Made by a program: the position numbers and the translations under genes | Source of the DNA: Flavobacterium sp. HJJ | Lineage (GTDB): Bacteria > Bacteroidota > Bacteroidia > Flavobacteriales > Flavobacteriaceae | Assembly (NCBI RefSeq): GCF_015351475.1 | Contig: NZ_JADKPR010000019.1 | Location: forward strand, 1-64,000 | DNA: 64,000 nt | Direction of reading: 5' to 3' | Part shown: piece after piece, positions 52,325 to 60,421 of the stretch | Layout: every line of letters starts with the position of its first letter | How positions within the stretch are numbered: the stretch's first letter is position 1 | The notes under the pieces: model-generated | Seen by the model: the letters and a program-made list of their open reading frames with translations, nothing else | The model's database searches: none | What the model was told of the DNA's origin: nothing

Positions 52325-52611
52325 AACTAACGTTTCCTTGCTAAAAGAGGTTTGGGATTAAAAATTCATAATCTTTCGAATTTGCCAAAACATCCCAAAT
52401 ACAAGACCATTTTTAAATTAAGCCAAATACCCAAATCTCTTGTAGCAAGTGTGGCTGTTGCACAACTAATTTTAGTTTAATTTTGATCATTTTTTTATAA
52501 ATATAAAATTCACAAAACATTGAAAAACAATTAAATATAATTAATGTATTTTGCATTTCTTGACTAATATTACTTAATTTTGAGTTGTGCAACAGCCACA
52601 AGTGTTGTGCG
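52325..52611 (-). repeat. attC-like site B, interrupted by a MITE
   Basis: On the minus strand it runs from core CGCACAAC (52611-52604) into TTGCTACAAGAGATTTGGG, then an AT-rich centre, CCCAAACCTCTTTTAGCAAG and core GTTAGTT (52331-52325). Arms of ~20 bp pair well. The 149-bp element at 52451-52599 sits inside with duplicated AAGT. Without it the site would be about 134 bp, close to site A (132 bp). Confidence 0.5.
52451..52599. mobile_element. MITE with 17-bp terminal inverted repeats, family 2
   Basis: GTGGCTGTTGCACAACT (52451-52467) and its exact reverse complement (52583-52599) bound a 115-bp AT-rich core without coding capacity. AAGT occurs immediately on both sides (52447-52450 and 52600-52603), a 4-bp target duplication. 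Removing the element restores GCAAGTGTTGTGCG, parallel to GCAAGTGTTAGCGG in site A, which confirms insertion. The parent transposase is not in the window. Confidence 0.75.
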
Positions 52612-52614
52612 TAG

Positions 52615-53508
52615 TTAATTTTGAATCCCGAATTCGCTCAAGATTTGGGTTCTATATTCGTTAATTTCTTCTTCATCTACTTTATAATATTCTTGAGGAT
52701 TATTAACGCTTGTTGAGAAACTCATATTTAGTATCTCATCATTTGCAACAATGAAGCTTGGGCTCTTTTTTATTGCAAGTCTTAAGGCCAAAATTTCAGC
52801 TAATGCAAGATTATGGACAGGGAAGTCCGGTTGCTCATGTTCCACTTTTCCCATATATTCATGTAGGCTTGTTAAATTGTCTCCTTGAATATAGTTTTTC
52901 GTGAGAAATCCATCAGCAATAACCAAAACCAAAACTAAAGATTTAATTTTCAACAAAATACCTTGTGGATAAATCAATGTCTTTAAATCAAAATTCTCAT
53001 TTGTTGTTTTAAAAACAAATAAACTTGATGGTAAGCAAAAACCGTGATTGTTTTGATAGGATGTTTGCACGATTTTAAAATTCTCACTTGAAACGATTTC
53101 TTTCGAAATATTTCTCCAATCATCGTCTTGTGATTTTAAAGAATCATTGTAGAATAGTCCGTAAAATATTTTTGATAACCAAGTAGAAATTAATTGTGTC
53201 ACAGACTGATCTGGGCCATATTGTATCATCATTCCAATTTCTTCCTGTCTTAGAGCCTCATAAAGTTGATCTGGATTATCCAATAGTTTAATAATTGTAT
53301 CCTCGTAAATACTACCAAATTCACTATTACATTTTGAATGTGCAGGAACTTTTATTCGACTATATTGTATTTCGTCTTTACTCGTTACTGTTTGTTCTTT
53401 AATTCCCAATTTACCCAATAAACTGTTTGGAATAATGTGTTCCAAAGTTTTCTTTTCAATAATGGGTTGCGAGCAAAAAAAGCAAGTATGATTAATTCGT
53501 TCAGTCAT
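52615..53508 (-). CDS. HNH-endonuclease-like protein (cassette gene 3)
   Basis: 297 residues. The N-terminal HNH-type zinc/catalytic region has Cys9 and Cys12 (CFFC), LEHIIPNSLLG (His24) and AHSKCNSEFG (His57, Cys60). The remaining ~230 residues are of unknown family and may provide specificity. It could be a defence or restriction nuclease, or an HNH-fold protein without nuclease activity. It lies in the cassette-like region and is bracketed by GTTGTGCG (53544-53537, before the start) and CGCACAAC (52611-52604, after the stop). Confidence 0.78.
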   Translation of the reverse strand: MTERINHTCFFCSQPIIEKKTLEHIIPNSLLGKLGIKEQTVTSKDEIQYSRIKVPAHSKCNSEFGSIYEDTIIKLLDNPDQLYEALRQEEIGMMIQYGPDQSVTQLISTWLSKIFYGLFYNDSLKSQDDDWRNISKEIVSSENFKIVQTSYQNNHGFCLPSSLFVFKTTNENFDLKTLIYPQGILLKIKSLVLVLVIADGFLTKNYIQGDNLTSLHEYMGKVEHEQPDFPVHNLALAEILALRLAIKKSPSFIVANDEILNMSFSTSVNNPQEYYKVDEEEINEYRTQILSEFGIQN

Positions 53509-53695
53509 TGTTTTCAGGTCATTTTTGGTTTAATTACGCACAACTTGTATATAACTATGATAGAAAGAAAAAAATCACATCACACTTACAGAAGCAGTTG
53601 GCATATTTTAATTTACCAAATATAATCTTTTCTTACAAAAATCCTTTATCCTCCGTTCATCATTTCTTTTTTTAAAAAAGATGAAATAACGAAAT

Positions 53696-53823
53696 AACCC
53701 CGCTCGCCACGTTCACCACCCCCGTGATCGGGGTTCTGGACGCCGTTGCTGGCGTTCCGAACGCCAAAATTGGGGTTATACAACCCAGCCAGCGGGGTCT
53801 AGAACGCCACCCGCGGGGTTGTC
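53696..53823. repeat. GC-rich cluster of 21-22-bp dyads
   Basis: Six consecutive units each of the form (A)ACSCC, 6-7 variable bases, GGSGTT: for example CACCCCCGTGATCGGGGTTC, AACGCCAAAATTGGGGTT and AACGCCACCCGCGGGGTT. Every unit is a small palindrome, and units follow at 21-22 bp. The strong GC content contrasts with the surrounding AT-rich DNA. The + frame is open across the array but has no start, so I treat it as non-coding. Confidence 0.7.
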
Positions 53824-53936
53824 AAAATTGAAATCAAATTTTACAACTTTTACAGTTTCGAATATTTTGTGTAATTAAACAGCAATCTTAATTCGTGCAG
53901 ATTAGTATAATTCGTGTCAGAAACTTTTAAAAGTGA
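53822..53936. mobile_element. Inverted-repeat element, family 3, half copy
   Basis: Nearly identical to 44718-44842 (TTTTACAACTT, TTTCGAATATTTTGTGTAAT, CAGCAATCTTAATTCGTGCA). It starts exactly where the GC-rich dyads stop; the left half of the element is missing. It ends at GAATGCCGTGTAC. Confidence 0.7.
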
Positions 53937-53984
53937 ATGCCGTGTACAATGACAATTTATACTAAAACTCTCGATTCTATTGCT

Positions 53985-53992
53985 TATTTTTG
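53985..53992 (+). promoter_or_regulatory. -7 box of metG
   Basis: TATTTTTG matches TAnnTTTG about 108 bp before metG. No -33 TTG at ideal spacing. Confidence 0.35.
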
Positions 53993-54100
53993 CACCCAAT
54001 AAATTTGAGTTATGAAATGAGCCTAACGAAAATTGGTTATTACATCCAGTACTAGTAGGCGAATTACATGTGACAAATAAAAAAACAATACTATCAACAC

Positions 54101-56161
54101 ATGATACAGAATCCAGAAAGATATACGATTACGGCGGCATTGCCTTATACTAACGGACCGATACACATTGGACATTTGGCGGGGGTTTACGTACCTGCTG
54201 ATATTTATTCGCGTTACCTGCGTCTGCAAAACCGCGATGTTTTATTCATTTGCGGCAGCGACGAACACGGTGTGGCTATTTCGATGAAAGCCAAGAAAGA
54301 AGGCATTACCCCTCAGGAAGTAATCGACAAATATCACGGAATCATTAAAAAATCATTCTCTGATTTTGGAATTGCATTTGATAATTACTCTAGAACTTCG
54401 GCTCAGATTCATCATGGTACGGCTCAGGAGTTCTTTAAAAAACTATACGACAACGGTGATTTTATCGAAGAAGTAACCGAGCAATTGTATGATGCTAAAG
54501 CTGATCAGTTCTTAGCTGACCGTTTTGTTACCGGAACCTGTCCAAAATGTGATAACCCAGAAGCATACGGGGATCAATGTGAAAAATGTGGTTCAACTTT
54601 GAACGCAACTGATTTAATCAACCCAAAATCGACAATAACAGGAGAAACTCCGGTTTTAAAATCAACGAAACACTGGTTTTTGCCATTGGACCGTTATTCT
54701 GATTTTTTGAATGAATGGATTCTCGTTGGACATAAAAACGACTGGAAACCGAATGTTTACGGTCAGGTAAAATCCTGGATTGATGGCGGACTCGAGCCTC
54801 GTGCTGTAACGCGTGACCTGGATTGGGGAATTGATGTTCCGGTTGAAGGTGCCGAAGGAAAAAAATTATATGTGTGGTTTGATGCGCCAATTGGTTATAT
54901 TTCGTCTACCAAAGAATGGGCACAAAGAGAAGGAAAAGACTGGACGCCGTACTGGAAAGATAAAGGAACAAAACTGGTTCACTTTATAGGGAAAGATAAT
55001 ATTGTTTTTCACTGCGTGATTTTCCCAGCAATGCTAAAAGCGGAAGGAAGTTACATTTTACCAGACAATGTGCCTGCGAATGAGTTCCTGAACTTAGAAG
55101 GAAACAAATTGTCTACTTCCAAAAACTGGGCAGTCTGGCTGCATGAATATCTGGAAGAATTTCCGAACCAGCAGGATGTTTTGCGTTATGCTTTGACATC
55201 TAATGCTCCTGAAACTAAAGACAACGACTTCACTTGGAAAGATTTTCAGGCGAGAAACAATAATGAATTGGTGGCTATTTTTGGAAATTTCATCAACCGT
55301 GTGGTGGTGTTAACCAATAAATATTACAACGGAATTGTTCCTCAGCCAAATGAATTATCAGAAGTGGATGAGGCTGCTTTGACAGAATTGAAAGCGTATC
55401 CTGCTGTGATTTCGAGTTCGGTAGAAAGATACCGTTTCCGTGAAGCACTTGGCGAAATGATGAATGTGGCCAGACTTGGAAACAAATACCTTGCCGATGA
55501 AGAGCCTTGGAAAATGATTAAAACGGATGAAGAGCGTACCAAAACTCAAATGTATGTTGCCTTGCAGATTGCTGGAGCTTTGAGCATTTTGTGCGAGCCT
55601 TTCCTGCCGTTTACAGCGAATAAATTGACGCGTATTTTGAAAATCGAAAACCAATTGAATTGGAATTCGATTTCGGAAACATCAGATTTAATTCCTGCTG
55701 GACACCAGATTGGCGAAGCCGAATTGCTTTTTTCTAAAATTGAAGACGAAGAAATTCAGAAACAAATAAATAAACTAGAAGCTACGAAAACAGCTAATAT
55801 CGCCGAAAACAAAAAAGCTGAACCTCAGAAAGATTTGATTCAGTTTGAAGATTTCTCCAAAATGGATATCCGTGTAGGAACGATCCTCGAAGCAGGAAAA
55901 ATGCCAAAAGCCAACAAACTTTTGGTTCTGAAAGTTGATACTGGAATTGATGTCCGCACGATTGTTTCGGGTATTGCTGAAAGTTTTAAACCAGAAGATA
56001 TTATCGGAAAACGTGTGACTGTTTTGGTGAATTTGGCGCCAAGAGCATTGCGTGGCGTTGAAAGCCAGGGAATGATTTTGATGACTACAAATGCAGAAGG
56101 GAAATTGGTTTTTATTAATCCGGATGCTGATGGTGTTGGAAATGGGGAGACGATAAATTAA
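54101..56161 (+). CDS. metG: Methionyl-tRNA synthetase
   Basis: 686-residue class I synthetase charging tRNA-Met. HIGH-like motif GPIHIGHLAG (~19-28), zinc-knuckle cysteines (GTCPKCDNPEAYGDQCEKCG), and the KMSKS equivalent LSTSKNWAVW. The C-terminal ~110 residues are a tRNA-binding OB fold (FSKMDIRVGTILEAGKMP, ESQGMILMT), as in long MetG. Full length. The REP palindrome directly after the stop, followed by TTTTT, may act as its terminator. Confidence 0.98.
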   Translation: MIQNPERYTITAALPYTNGPIHIGHLAGVYVPADIYSRYLRLQNRDVLFICGSDEHGVAISMKAKKEGITPQEVIDKYHGIIKKSFSDFGIAFDNYSRTSAQIHHGTAQEFFKKLYDNGDFIEEVTEQLYDAKADQFLADRFVTGTCPKCDNPEAYGDQCEKCGSTLNATDLINPKSTITGETPVLKSTKHWFLPLDRYSDFLNEWILVGHKNDWKPNVYGQVKSWIDGGLEPRAVTRDLDWGIDVPVEGAEGKKLYVWFDAPIGYISSTKEWAQREGKDWTPYWKDKGTKLVHFIGKDNIVFHCVIFPAMLKAEGSYILPDNVPANEFLNLEGNKLSTSKNWAVWLHEYLEEFPNQQDVLRYALTSNAPETKDNDFTWKDFQARNNNELVAIFGNFINRVVVLTNKYYNGIVPQPNELSEVDEAALTELKAYPAVISSSVERYRFREALGEMMNVARLGNKYLADEEPWKMIKTDEERTKTQMYVALQIAGALSILCEPFLPFTANKLTRILKIENQLNWNSISETSDLIPAGHQIGEAELLFSKIEDEEIQKQINKLEATKTANIAENKKAEPQKDLIQFEDFSKMDIRVGTILEAGKMPKANKLLVLKVDTGIDVRTIVSGIAESFKPEDIIGKRVTVLVNLAPRALRGVESQGMILMTTNAEGKLVFINPDADGVGNGETIN

Positions 56162-56183
56162 TTACATCAAATCATTTTTACGT

Positions 56184-56208
56184 AGAGACGTTGCACTGCA
56201 ACGTCTCT
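56184..56208. repeat. REP palindrome 1
   Basis: AGAGACGTTGCA, C, TGCAACGTCTCT: a perfect 12-bp stem followed by TTTTTG. It is the first of several REPs around the transposase; a half copy (TTGCACTGCAACGTCTCTAC) follows at 56285-56304. Confidence 0.9.
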
Positions 56209-56321
56209 TTTTGTTTCCATGTACCGTTTTTGTTTTAATGCAGAAAAACATTACATTCGTGAAAATCAATTGTCGTTTAGACCTTGCACTGCAACGTCTC
56301 TACATCAATCAAACGAATTAT

Positions 56322-56957
56322 ATGAACGGTAAATTCCAAAACAAATACCGAATTTCTTCTACCCGATTGAAAAATTGGGATTATGGTCAAAATGGTGCTT
56401 ATTTTATAACGATATGCACTAAAAACAGGGAACATTTTTTTGGCGAAATTGTATCAGCCAATGGTGAAAATGAAATGCAGTTAAATGAAATCGGAAAAAT
56501 AGCAGATGCATTTTGGACAGAAATCCCAAAACATTTTCCATTTATTGAATTGGGAAATTATGTGGTTATGCCAAATCATATTCATGGAATATTGATTATT
56601 AACAAAACAAATATTGTTGATGATCGTATCGACAACGCGGTAGAGACGTTGCAATGCAATGTCTGCATGTCTACAAAGACGTTGCAATGCAACGTCTCTA
56701 CACCCCCGATTGACGAAAATACGTCACAGAAAAACGAACAAATGTCAAAAATTTCACCATTAGCAGGAACAATTTCTACACTGATACGTTCTTATAAATC
56801 GGTAGTAACTAGAAATGCCCATTATATTCACGCTGATTTTGAATGGCAAGAACGTTTTCACGATCACATCATACGTAATTCTGAATCTTTTGAAAGAATT
56901 CAAAATTACATACAAAACAATGTAACAAATTGGAAGGAAGATAAATTTTATAATTAA
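56322..56957 (+). CDS. REP-associated tyrosine transposase (RAYT, Y1 HUH family)
   Basis: 212 residues from ATG 56322 (MNGKFQNKYRISSTRLKNWD); the frame to 56211 includes REP sequence and is not family-like. The Y1 transposase fold is shown by GAYFITICTKNREHFFGE, NYVVMPNHIHGILII (HUH metal motif near 84-88) and the C-terminal EWQERFHDHIIRNSESFERI. A candidate catalytic Tyr is in RSYKSVVTR (~157). RAYTs are single-copy domesticated relatives of IS200 transposases that act on REP palindromes. Residues ~107-127 (ETLQCNVCMSTKTLQCNVST) are encoded by two REP copies inside the gene. Confidence 0.93.
   Translation: MNGKFQNKYRISSTRLKNWDYGQNGAYFITICTKNREHFFGEIVSANGENEMQLNEIGKIADAFWTEIPKHFPFIELGNYVVMPNHIHGILIINKTNIVDDRIDNAVETLQCNVCMSTKTLQCNVSTPPIDENTSQKNEQMSKISPLAGTISTLIRSYKSVVTRNAHYIHADFEWQERFHDHIIRNSESFERIQNYIQNNVTNWKEDKFYN
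56640..56701. repeat. REP palindromes 2 and 3 inside the transposase gene
   Basis: AGAGACGTTGCAATGCAATG (56642 onwards) and AAGACGTTGCAATGCAACGT (56676 onwards) lie in frame within the coding sequence and encode the repeated ETLQCNV / KTLQCNV peptide. The second copy is the better preserved. Confidence 0.85.
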
Positions 56958-56962
56958 TTCAC

Positions 56963-57075
56963 GTAGAGAAGTTGCATTGCAACGTCTAACACAACGTTAA
57001 CACAACGTCTAAGACAACATTAAACACAATTATAAACTAACCTACATAGAGACGTTGCACTGCAACGTCTCTACA
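56963..57075. repeat. REP palindromes 4 and 5 downstream of the transposase
   Basis: AGAGAAGTTGCATTGCAACG at ~56965-56987 is imperfect. AGAGACGTTGCA-C-TGCAACGTCTCT at 57048-57072 is perfect and identical to REP 1. Between them lie degenerate ACAACGTTAA and ACAACGTCTAAG half units. Confidence 0.85.
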
Positions 57076-57087
57076 TAATAATATACA

Positions 57088-57966
57088 ATGAAACTTACAA
57101 AACCAAGATTAGCCTTAATCTGTGGCATACTCTGCATTTCGATTTTCCCGATATTGGTAAAATTACGTTTGACACCGGGATTAATTTCGGCTTTTTACCG
57201 AATGTTTTTTGCCTTGATCCTGCTTTTACCTTATGTTATTTTGAGTAAAAACTTCAAAATTCCTTCTTTAAAATTTGCTCTTTTGGCAGCATTTTGCGGC
57301 GTATTATTTTCTTCGGATGTTGCCGTCTGGAATATTGCTATTCAGGAATCGAGTGCTACACAGGCATCACTGCTGACAAATCTGTCTCCGGTTTGGGTTG
57401 GTATTGGCTCATTTTTATTTCTAAAATCTAAGCCCGCACCTAATTTCTGGATTGGTACTATCGTTTCTTTATTCGGAATGGTGATTTTGGTTGGTTTCGA
57501 AATTTTCGTTGAAATGAATTTCAATCAAGCATTTCTATTTGCCGTGTTATCAGGTGTTTTATATTCCATTTATCTTTTGATCAGTAAAAATGTGCTTTCT
57601 AAAGTTGATGTTTTATCCTTTATGACCATCAGTTTAACAGCTTCAAGCATTTATTTGGGAATTCTTTGTTACAGTTTGAACGAACCTTTCACTGGTTTTT
57701 CAGATACGGGCTGGTTGGTACTGATGCTGCAGGCGTTTATCTGTCAATTATGTGCTTGGTTATCTGTCAGCTATGCAACACAGCACATGCGTGCCACCAG
57801 AGTTTCACTGAGTTTGTTGAGTCAGGCTGTGATTACATCCATTTTGGCATGGCTTTTTTTAGAAGAAAAAATAAATTTACAAATGATTTTCGGCGGAATT
57901 ATTCTACTTTTCGGAATCCGAATTACTTTTTACAATAAAACAATTTCATTGAAATCGTTTTTCTAA
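57088..57966 (+). CDS. EamA/DMT-family transporter
   Basis: 292 residues with about ten membrane spans in two five-span EamA halves. Conserved features: GLISAFYRMFFALILLLPYV, the turn SSATQASLLTNLSPVWVG in the first half and MRATRVSLSLLSQAVITSIL in the second. Probably exports a metabolite or amino acid; the substrate is unknown. It starts 13 bp after a REP palindrome and is followed closely by a HAD phosphatase. Confidence 0.92.
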   Translation: MKLTKPRLALICGILCISIFPILVKLRLTPGLISAFYRMFFALILLLPYVILSKNFKIPSLKFALLAAFCGVLFSSDVAVWNIAIQESSATQASLLTNLSPVWVGIGSFLFLKSKPAPNFWIGTIVSLFGMVILVGFEIFVEMNFNQAFLFAVLSGVLYSIYLLISKNVLSKVDVLSFMTISLTASSIYLGILCYSLNEPFTGFSDTGWLVLMLQAFICQLCAWLSVSYATQHMRATRVSLSLLSQAVITSILAWLFLEEKINLQMIFGGIILLFGIRITFYNKTISLKSFF

Positions 57967-58021
57967 ATTGAATAATAGTTCGTCGCTGAAAAACATTGGC
58001 CGAAAAAAATATTTTAAAAAT

Positions 58022-58729
58022 ATGTTAGACAAAAACAAAATTCAAAATTTAAAAGTAATTGCCTTCGACGCAGACGATACCTTATGGATCAACGAAACCT
58101 ACTTTGATGAAGCCGAAAAAAAATTCTGCGGTCTGATGGAAGATTATCTATCACATCAGGGAATTTCGAATGAGCTGTTTAAAATTCAAATCGGTAATCT
58201 CAAATTATACGGTTATGGAATTAAGGGATATATCTTATCAATGATAGAAGCTGCAATGAATATTTCAGAGAAAACTATACGAGTAGAAGTCATTGAAAAA
58301 ATAATTGAATATGGAAAAGAACTGCTCGAAAAGCCAATTGTATTGCTGGATGGCGTAGAAGAAACTTTAAAAGCGCTGCAAGGCAGATACAAATTGGTTG
58401 TTGCTACCAAAGGCGATTTACTAGATCAGCGCCGTAAATTACACAAATCGGGTCTGGGACATTATTTTCATCATATTGAAGTAATGTCTGACAAGCAGGA
58501 AGTAGATTATTCGGATTTGATTAAACGATTAGAGATTCAGCCTGATGAGTTTTTCATGATTGGCAATTCCTTAAAATCGGATGTTTTACCTGTTTTGTCC
58601 ATCGGAGGATACGCAGTTCACATTCCTTTTCACACGACTTGGGCACACGAAAAAATTGACCATAAAGTAGAGCACAAAAACTTCCAGGCATTCGAAAAAA
58701 TAACTGAAATTTTACCATTATTAACTTAA
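58022..58729 (+). CDS. HAD-family hydrolase
   Basis: 235 residues from ATG 58022; a TTG at 57968 would add 18 residues but is less likely. Motif I AFDADDTLW (Asp16 nucleophile, Asp18), motif II VVATKGD, and motif IV IGNSLKSDVLPV. A helical cap lies at ~30-95. Probably a small-molecule phosphatase of the YjjG/phosphoglycolate type; the substrate is unknown. Confidence 0.92.
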   Translation: MLDKNKIQNLKVIAFDADDTLWINETYFDEAEKKFCGLMEDYLSHQGISNELFKIQIGNLKLYGYGIKGYILSMIEAAMNISEKTIRVEVIEKIIEYGKELLEKPIVLLDGVEETLKALQGRYKLVVATKGDLLDQRRKLHKSGLGHYFHHIEVMSDKQEVDYSDLIKRLEIQPDEFFMIGNSLKSDVLPVLSIGGYAVHIPFHTTWAHEKIDHKVEHKNFQAFEKITEILPLLT

Positions 58730-58972
58730 TAATGACACACATATATACTAAAAATTTGGAAAATTTTTACAAAAATTAAATCAAAGCTTTAATTCCTTGT
58801 ATCAATTTTCTTAGAAACACAAAAAACTTAATTTTTTATAAAAAAAATAAAAACCAATACAAGTGCCTTGTTATCAGTGTTTTATATTAAAAACTAAACG
58901 ATTTTAATAAATAATAATATTCTTTTCTTACACAATTGAGCTTTAAAGGTTTAAAAATGACTCTGAATTTTG

Positions 58973-58980
58973 TATTTTTG
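58973..58980 (+). promoter_or_regulatory. -7 box of the OmpA porin gene
   Basis: TATTTTTG matches TAnnTTTG, 21 bp before the start at 59002. Confidence 0.45.
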
Positions 58981-59001
58981 CCCGAATTTTAAAAATACAT
59001 C

Positions 59002-60273
59002 ATGAAAAAAACAATACTTGCATTAGTTTTTGCTTCAGGTCTGACAACTATGACTGCACAAACTGATACGGAACAAAGTACAGAAAGCAGCAACTTCAAC
59101 AGATGGACTATTGAGCTGGCTGGCGGTTTTAACAAACCAGCAAAACCACTGACAAACGGGTATTATACTTCTCCATTAAGTCCATATGTTGTTGATTTTG
59201 GAGCAAGATATATGTTTAACAATAAATTTGGTTTAAAAGCTGATTTTGGATTTAATCACTTTGCAAATGATAATTCTTCTAAAGATTTTAAATCAGATTA
59301 TTACAGAGTAGCAGTTCAAGGTGTTGCTAACCTTGGCAGAATAATGAACTTTGAAGAATTCACACAAACTTTTGGTTTATTAGCTCATACTGGATTTGGA
59401 GTAGCTCAAGCTACTTTTGATAACGGAAGAGATAATGATTTAATGATTAATTTAATAACTGGCGTAACAGCTCAAATTAAATTATCAAACAGAATTGCTT
59501 TAACAGGTGATTTCTCAGTTATTTATAATACAAAACAAGATGTCGCTTTTGATGGATATAGCTTAAACAAATCGGATATGTTATCATCAGGCGTATTATT
59601 AAATGGAACTATTGGTTTATCATATTCTTTAGGCAAATATGACAAACATGCTGACTGGTATGCACGTCCAATTGTTGAAGTTAGCGAAATTGCTGCATTA
59701 AACAAAAAAATTGCTGATATAGAATCTACAATGCAGGATACAGACAAAGATGGTGTTCCTGATTATTTAGACCAAGAACAAAATACAATTGCTGGAGTAA
59801 TGGTTAACACAAAAGGACAGTCTATTGATGTTAACAATAACAGCATTCCTGATGAATTAGAAAGCTATTTAACTAGAACTTACGGAGACAATTCTGAAAG
59901 CACTGTTATTACAAAAAACAACGAATCAGTTAAGAGATTAATCAACTCTGGATACATTTGTGCTTATTTCGATTACAATTCAACTACACCTACAAATGAT
60001 TCAACAGACGGTATCAATTTCGTTCTTACTTACCTAAGAAATAATCCTTCTGCTACAGTTGATATTGTAGGTCATGCAGATGAATTAGGAAAAACTGCTT
60101 ACAACGACAAACTAGCTGCTGCGAGAGCAAACACTATAAAAGATATTTTTGTAAAATCTAAAATAGACGCATCAAGAGTAAATGTTATTTCTGCTGGAGA
60201 AGACACTTCAGTTGACAAAACATCTAACGGAGCAAGAAAATTAGTTAGAAAAGTTACTTTCACTGTAAAATAA
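59002..60273 (+). CDS. OmpA-family outer-membrane porin
   Basis: 423 residues. Signal peptide (ALVFASGLTTMTAQ), N-terminal 8-strand barrel (~30-215; FNRWTIELAGGFN, YVVDFGARYMFNNKFGLKAD), a thrombospondin-3-like calcium repeat (DTDKDGVPDYLDQEQNT, ~247-263), and the OmpA C-domain (~325-423; ATVDIVGHADELGKTAYNDK, AAARANTIKDIFV) that binds peptidoglycan. Likely an abundant structural outer-membrane protein, with its own promoter and a strong terminator. Confidence 0.95.
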   Translation: MKKTILALVFASGLTTMTAQTDTEQSTESSNFNRWTIELAGGFNKPAKPLTNGYYTSPLSPYVVDFGARYMFNNKFGLKADFGFNHFANDNSSKDFKSDYYRVAVQGVANLGRIMNFEEFTQTFGLLAHTGFGVAQATFDNGRDNDLMINLITGVTAQIKLSNRIALTGDFSVIYNTKQDVAFDGYSLNKSDMLSSGVLLNGTIGLSYSLGKYDKHADWYARPIVEVSEIAALNKKIADIESTMQDTDKDGVPDYLDQEQNTIAGVMVNTKGQSIDVNNNSIPDELESYLTRTYGDNSESTVITKNNESVKRLINSGYICAYFDYNSTTPTNDSTDGINFVLTYLRNNPSATVDIVGHADELGKTAYNDKLAAARANTIKDIFVKSKIDASRVNVISAGEDTSVDKTSNGARKLVRKVTFTVK

Positions 60274-60292
60274 GCTAACTTAACCACTTTTA

Positions 60293-60329
60293 AAAGTCCT
60301 AAAATGATATCATTTTAGGACTTTTTTTG
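60293..60329 (+). terminator. Intrinsic terminator after the OmpA porin gene
   Basis: AGTCCTAAAATGAT pairs perfectly with ATCATTTTAGGACT, followed by seven T. Confidence 0.95.
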
Positions 60330-60398
60330 CTTTGTATCCTTAAGAAAAGATCTATTACTATTATAATTTTCAACTAAAACAGATTAAAAGAAAAACTG

Positions 60399-60406
60399 TA
60401 TTTTTG
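60399..60406 (+). promoter_or_regulatory. -7 box of the CAT-like gene
   Basis: TATTTTTG matches TAnnTTTG, 15 bp before the TTG start at 60422. Confidence 0.4.
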
Positions 60407-60421
60407 TAAAAAAATAACTTT

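Larger units (their letters stand above)
53509..54100. other. Intergenic region between cassette array and metG
   Basis: In order: the array-side core CGCACAAC (53537-53544), an AT-rich stretch without features, a GC-rich dyad cluster (53696-53823), a half copy of the family 3 element (53822-53936), and a -7 box of metG (53985-53992). No gene is visible. Confidence 0.6.

Noticed and set aside
53696..53823. Coding region of heptapeptide repeats
   Set aside because: The + strand is open across the array but has no start codon or flanking protein-like sequence; the minus frame has a stop. The palindromic dyads explain the periodicity better.
56211..56321. Longer start for the REP-associated transposase
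   Set aside because: The added residues are encoded by REP sequence; the family-like start is at 56322.
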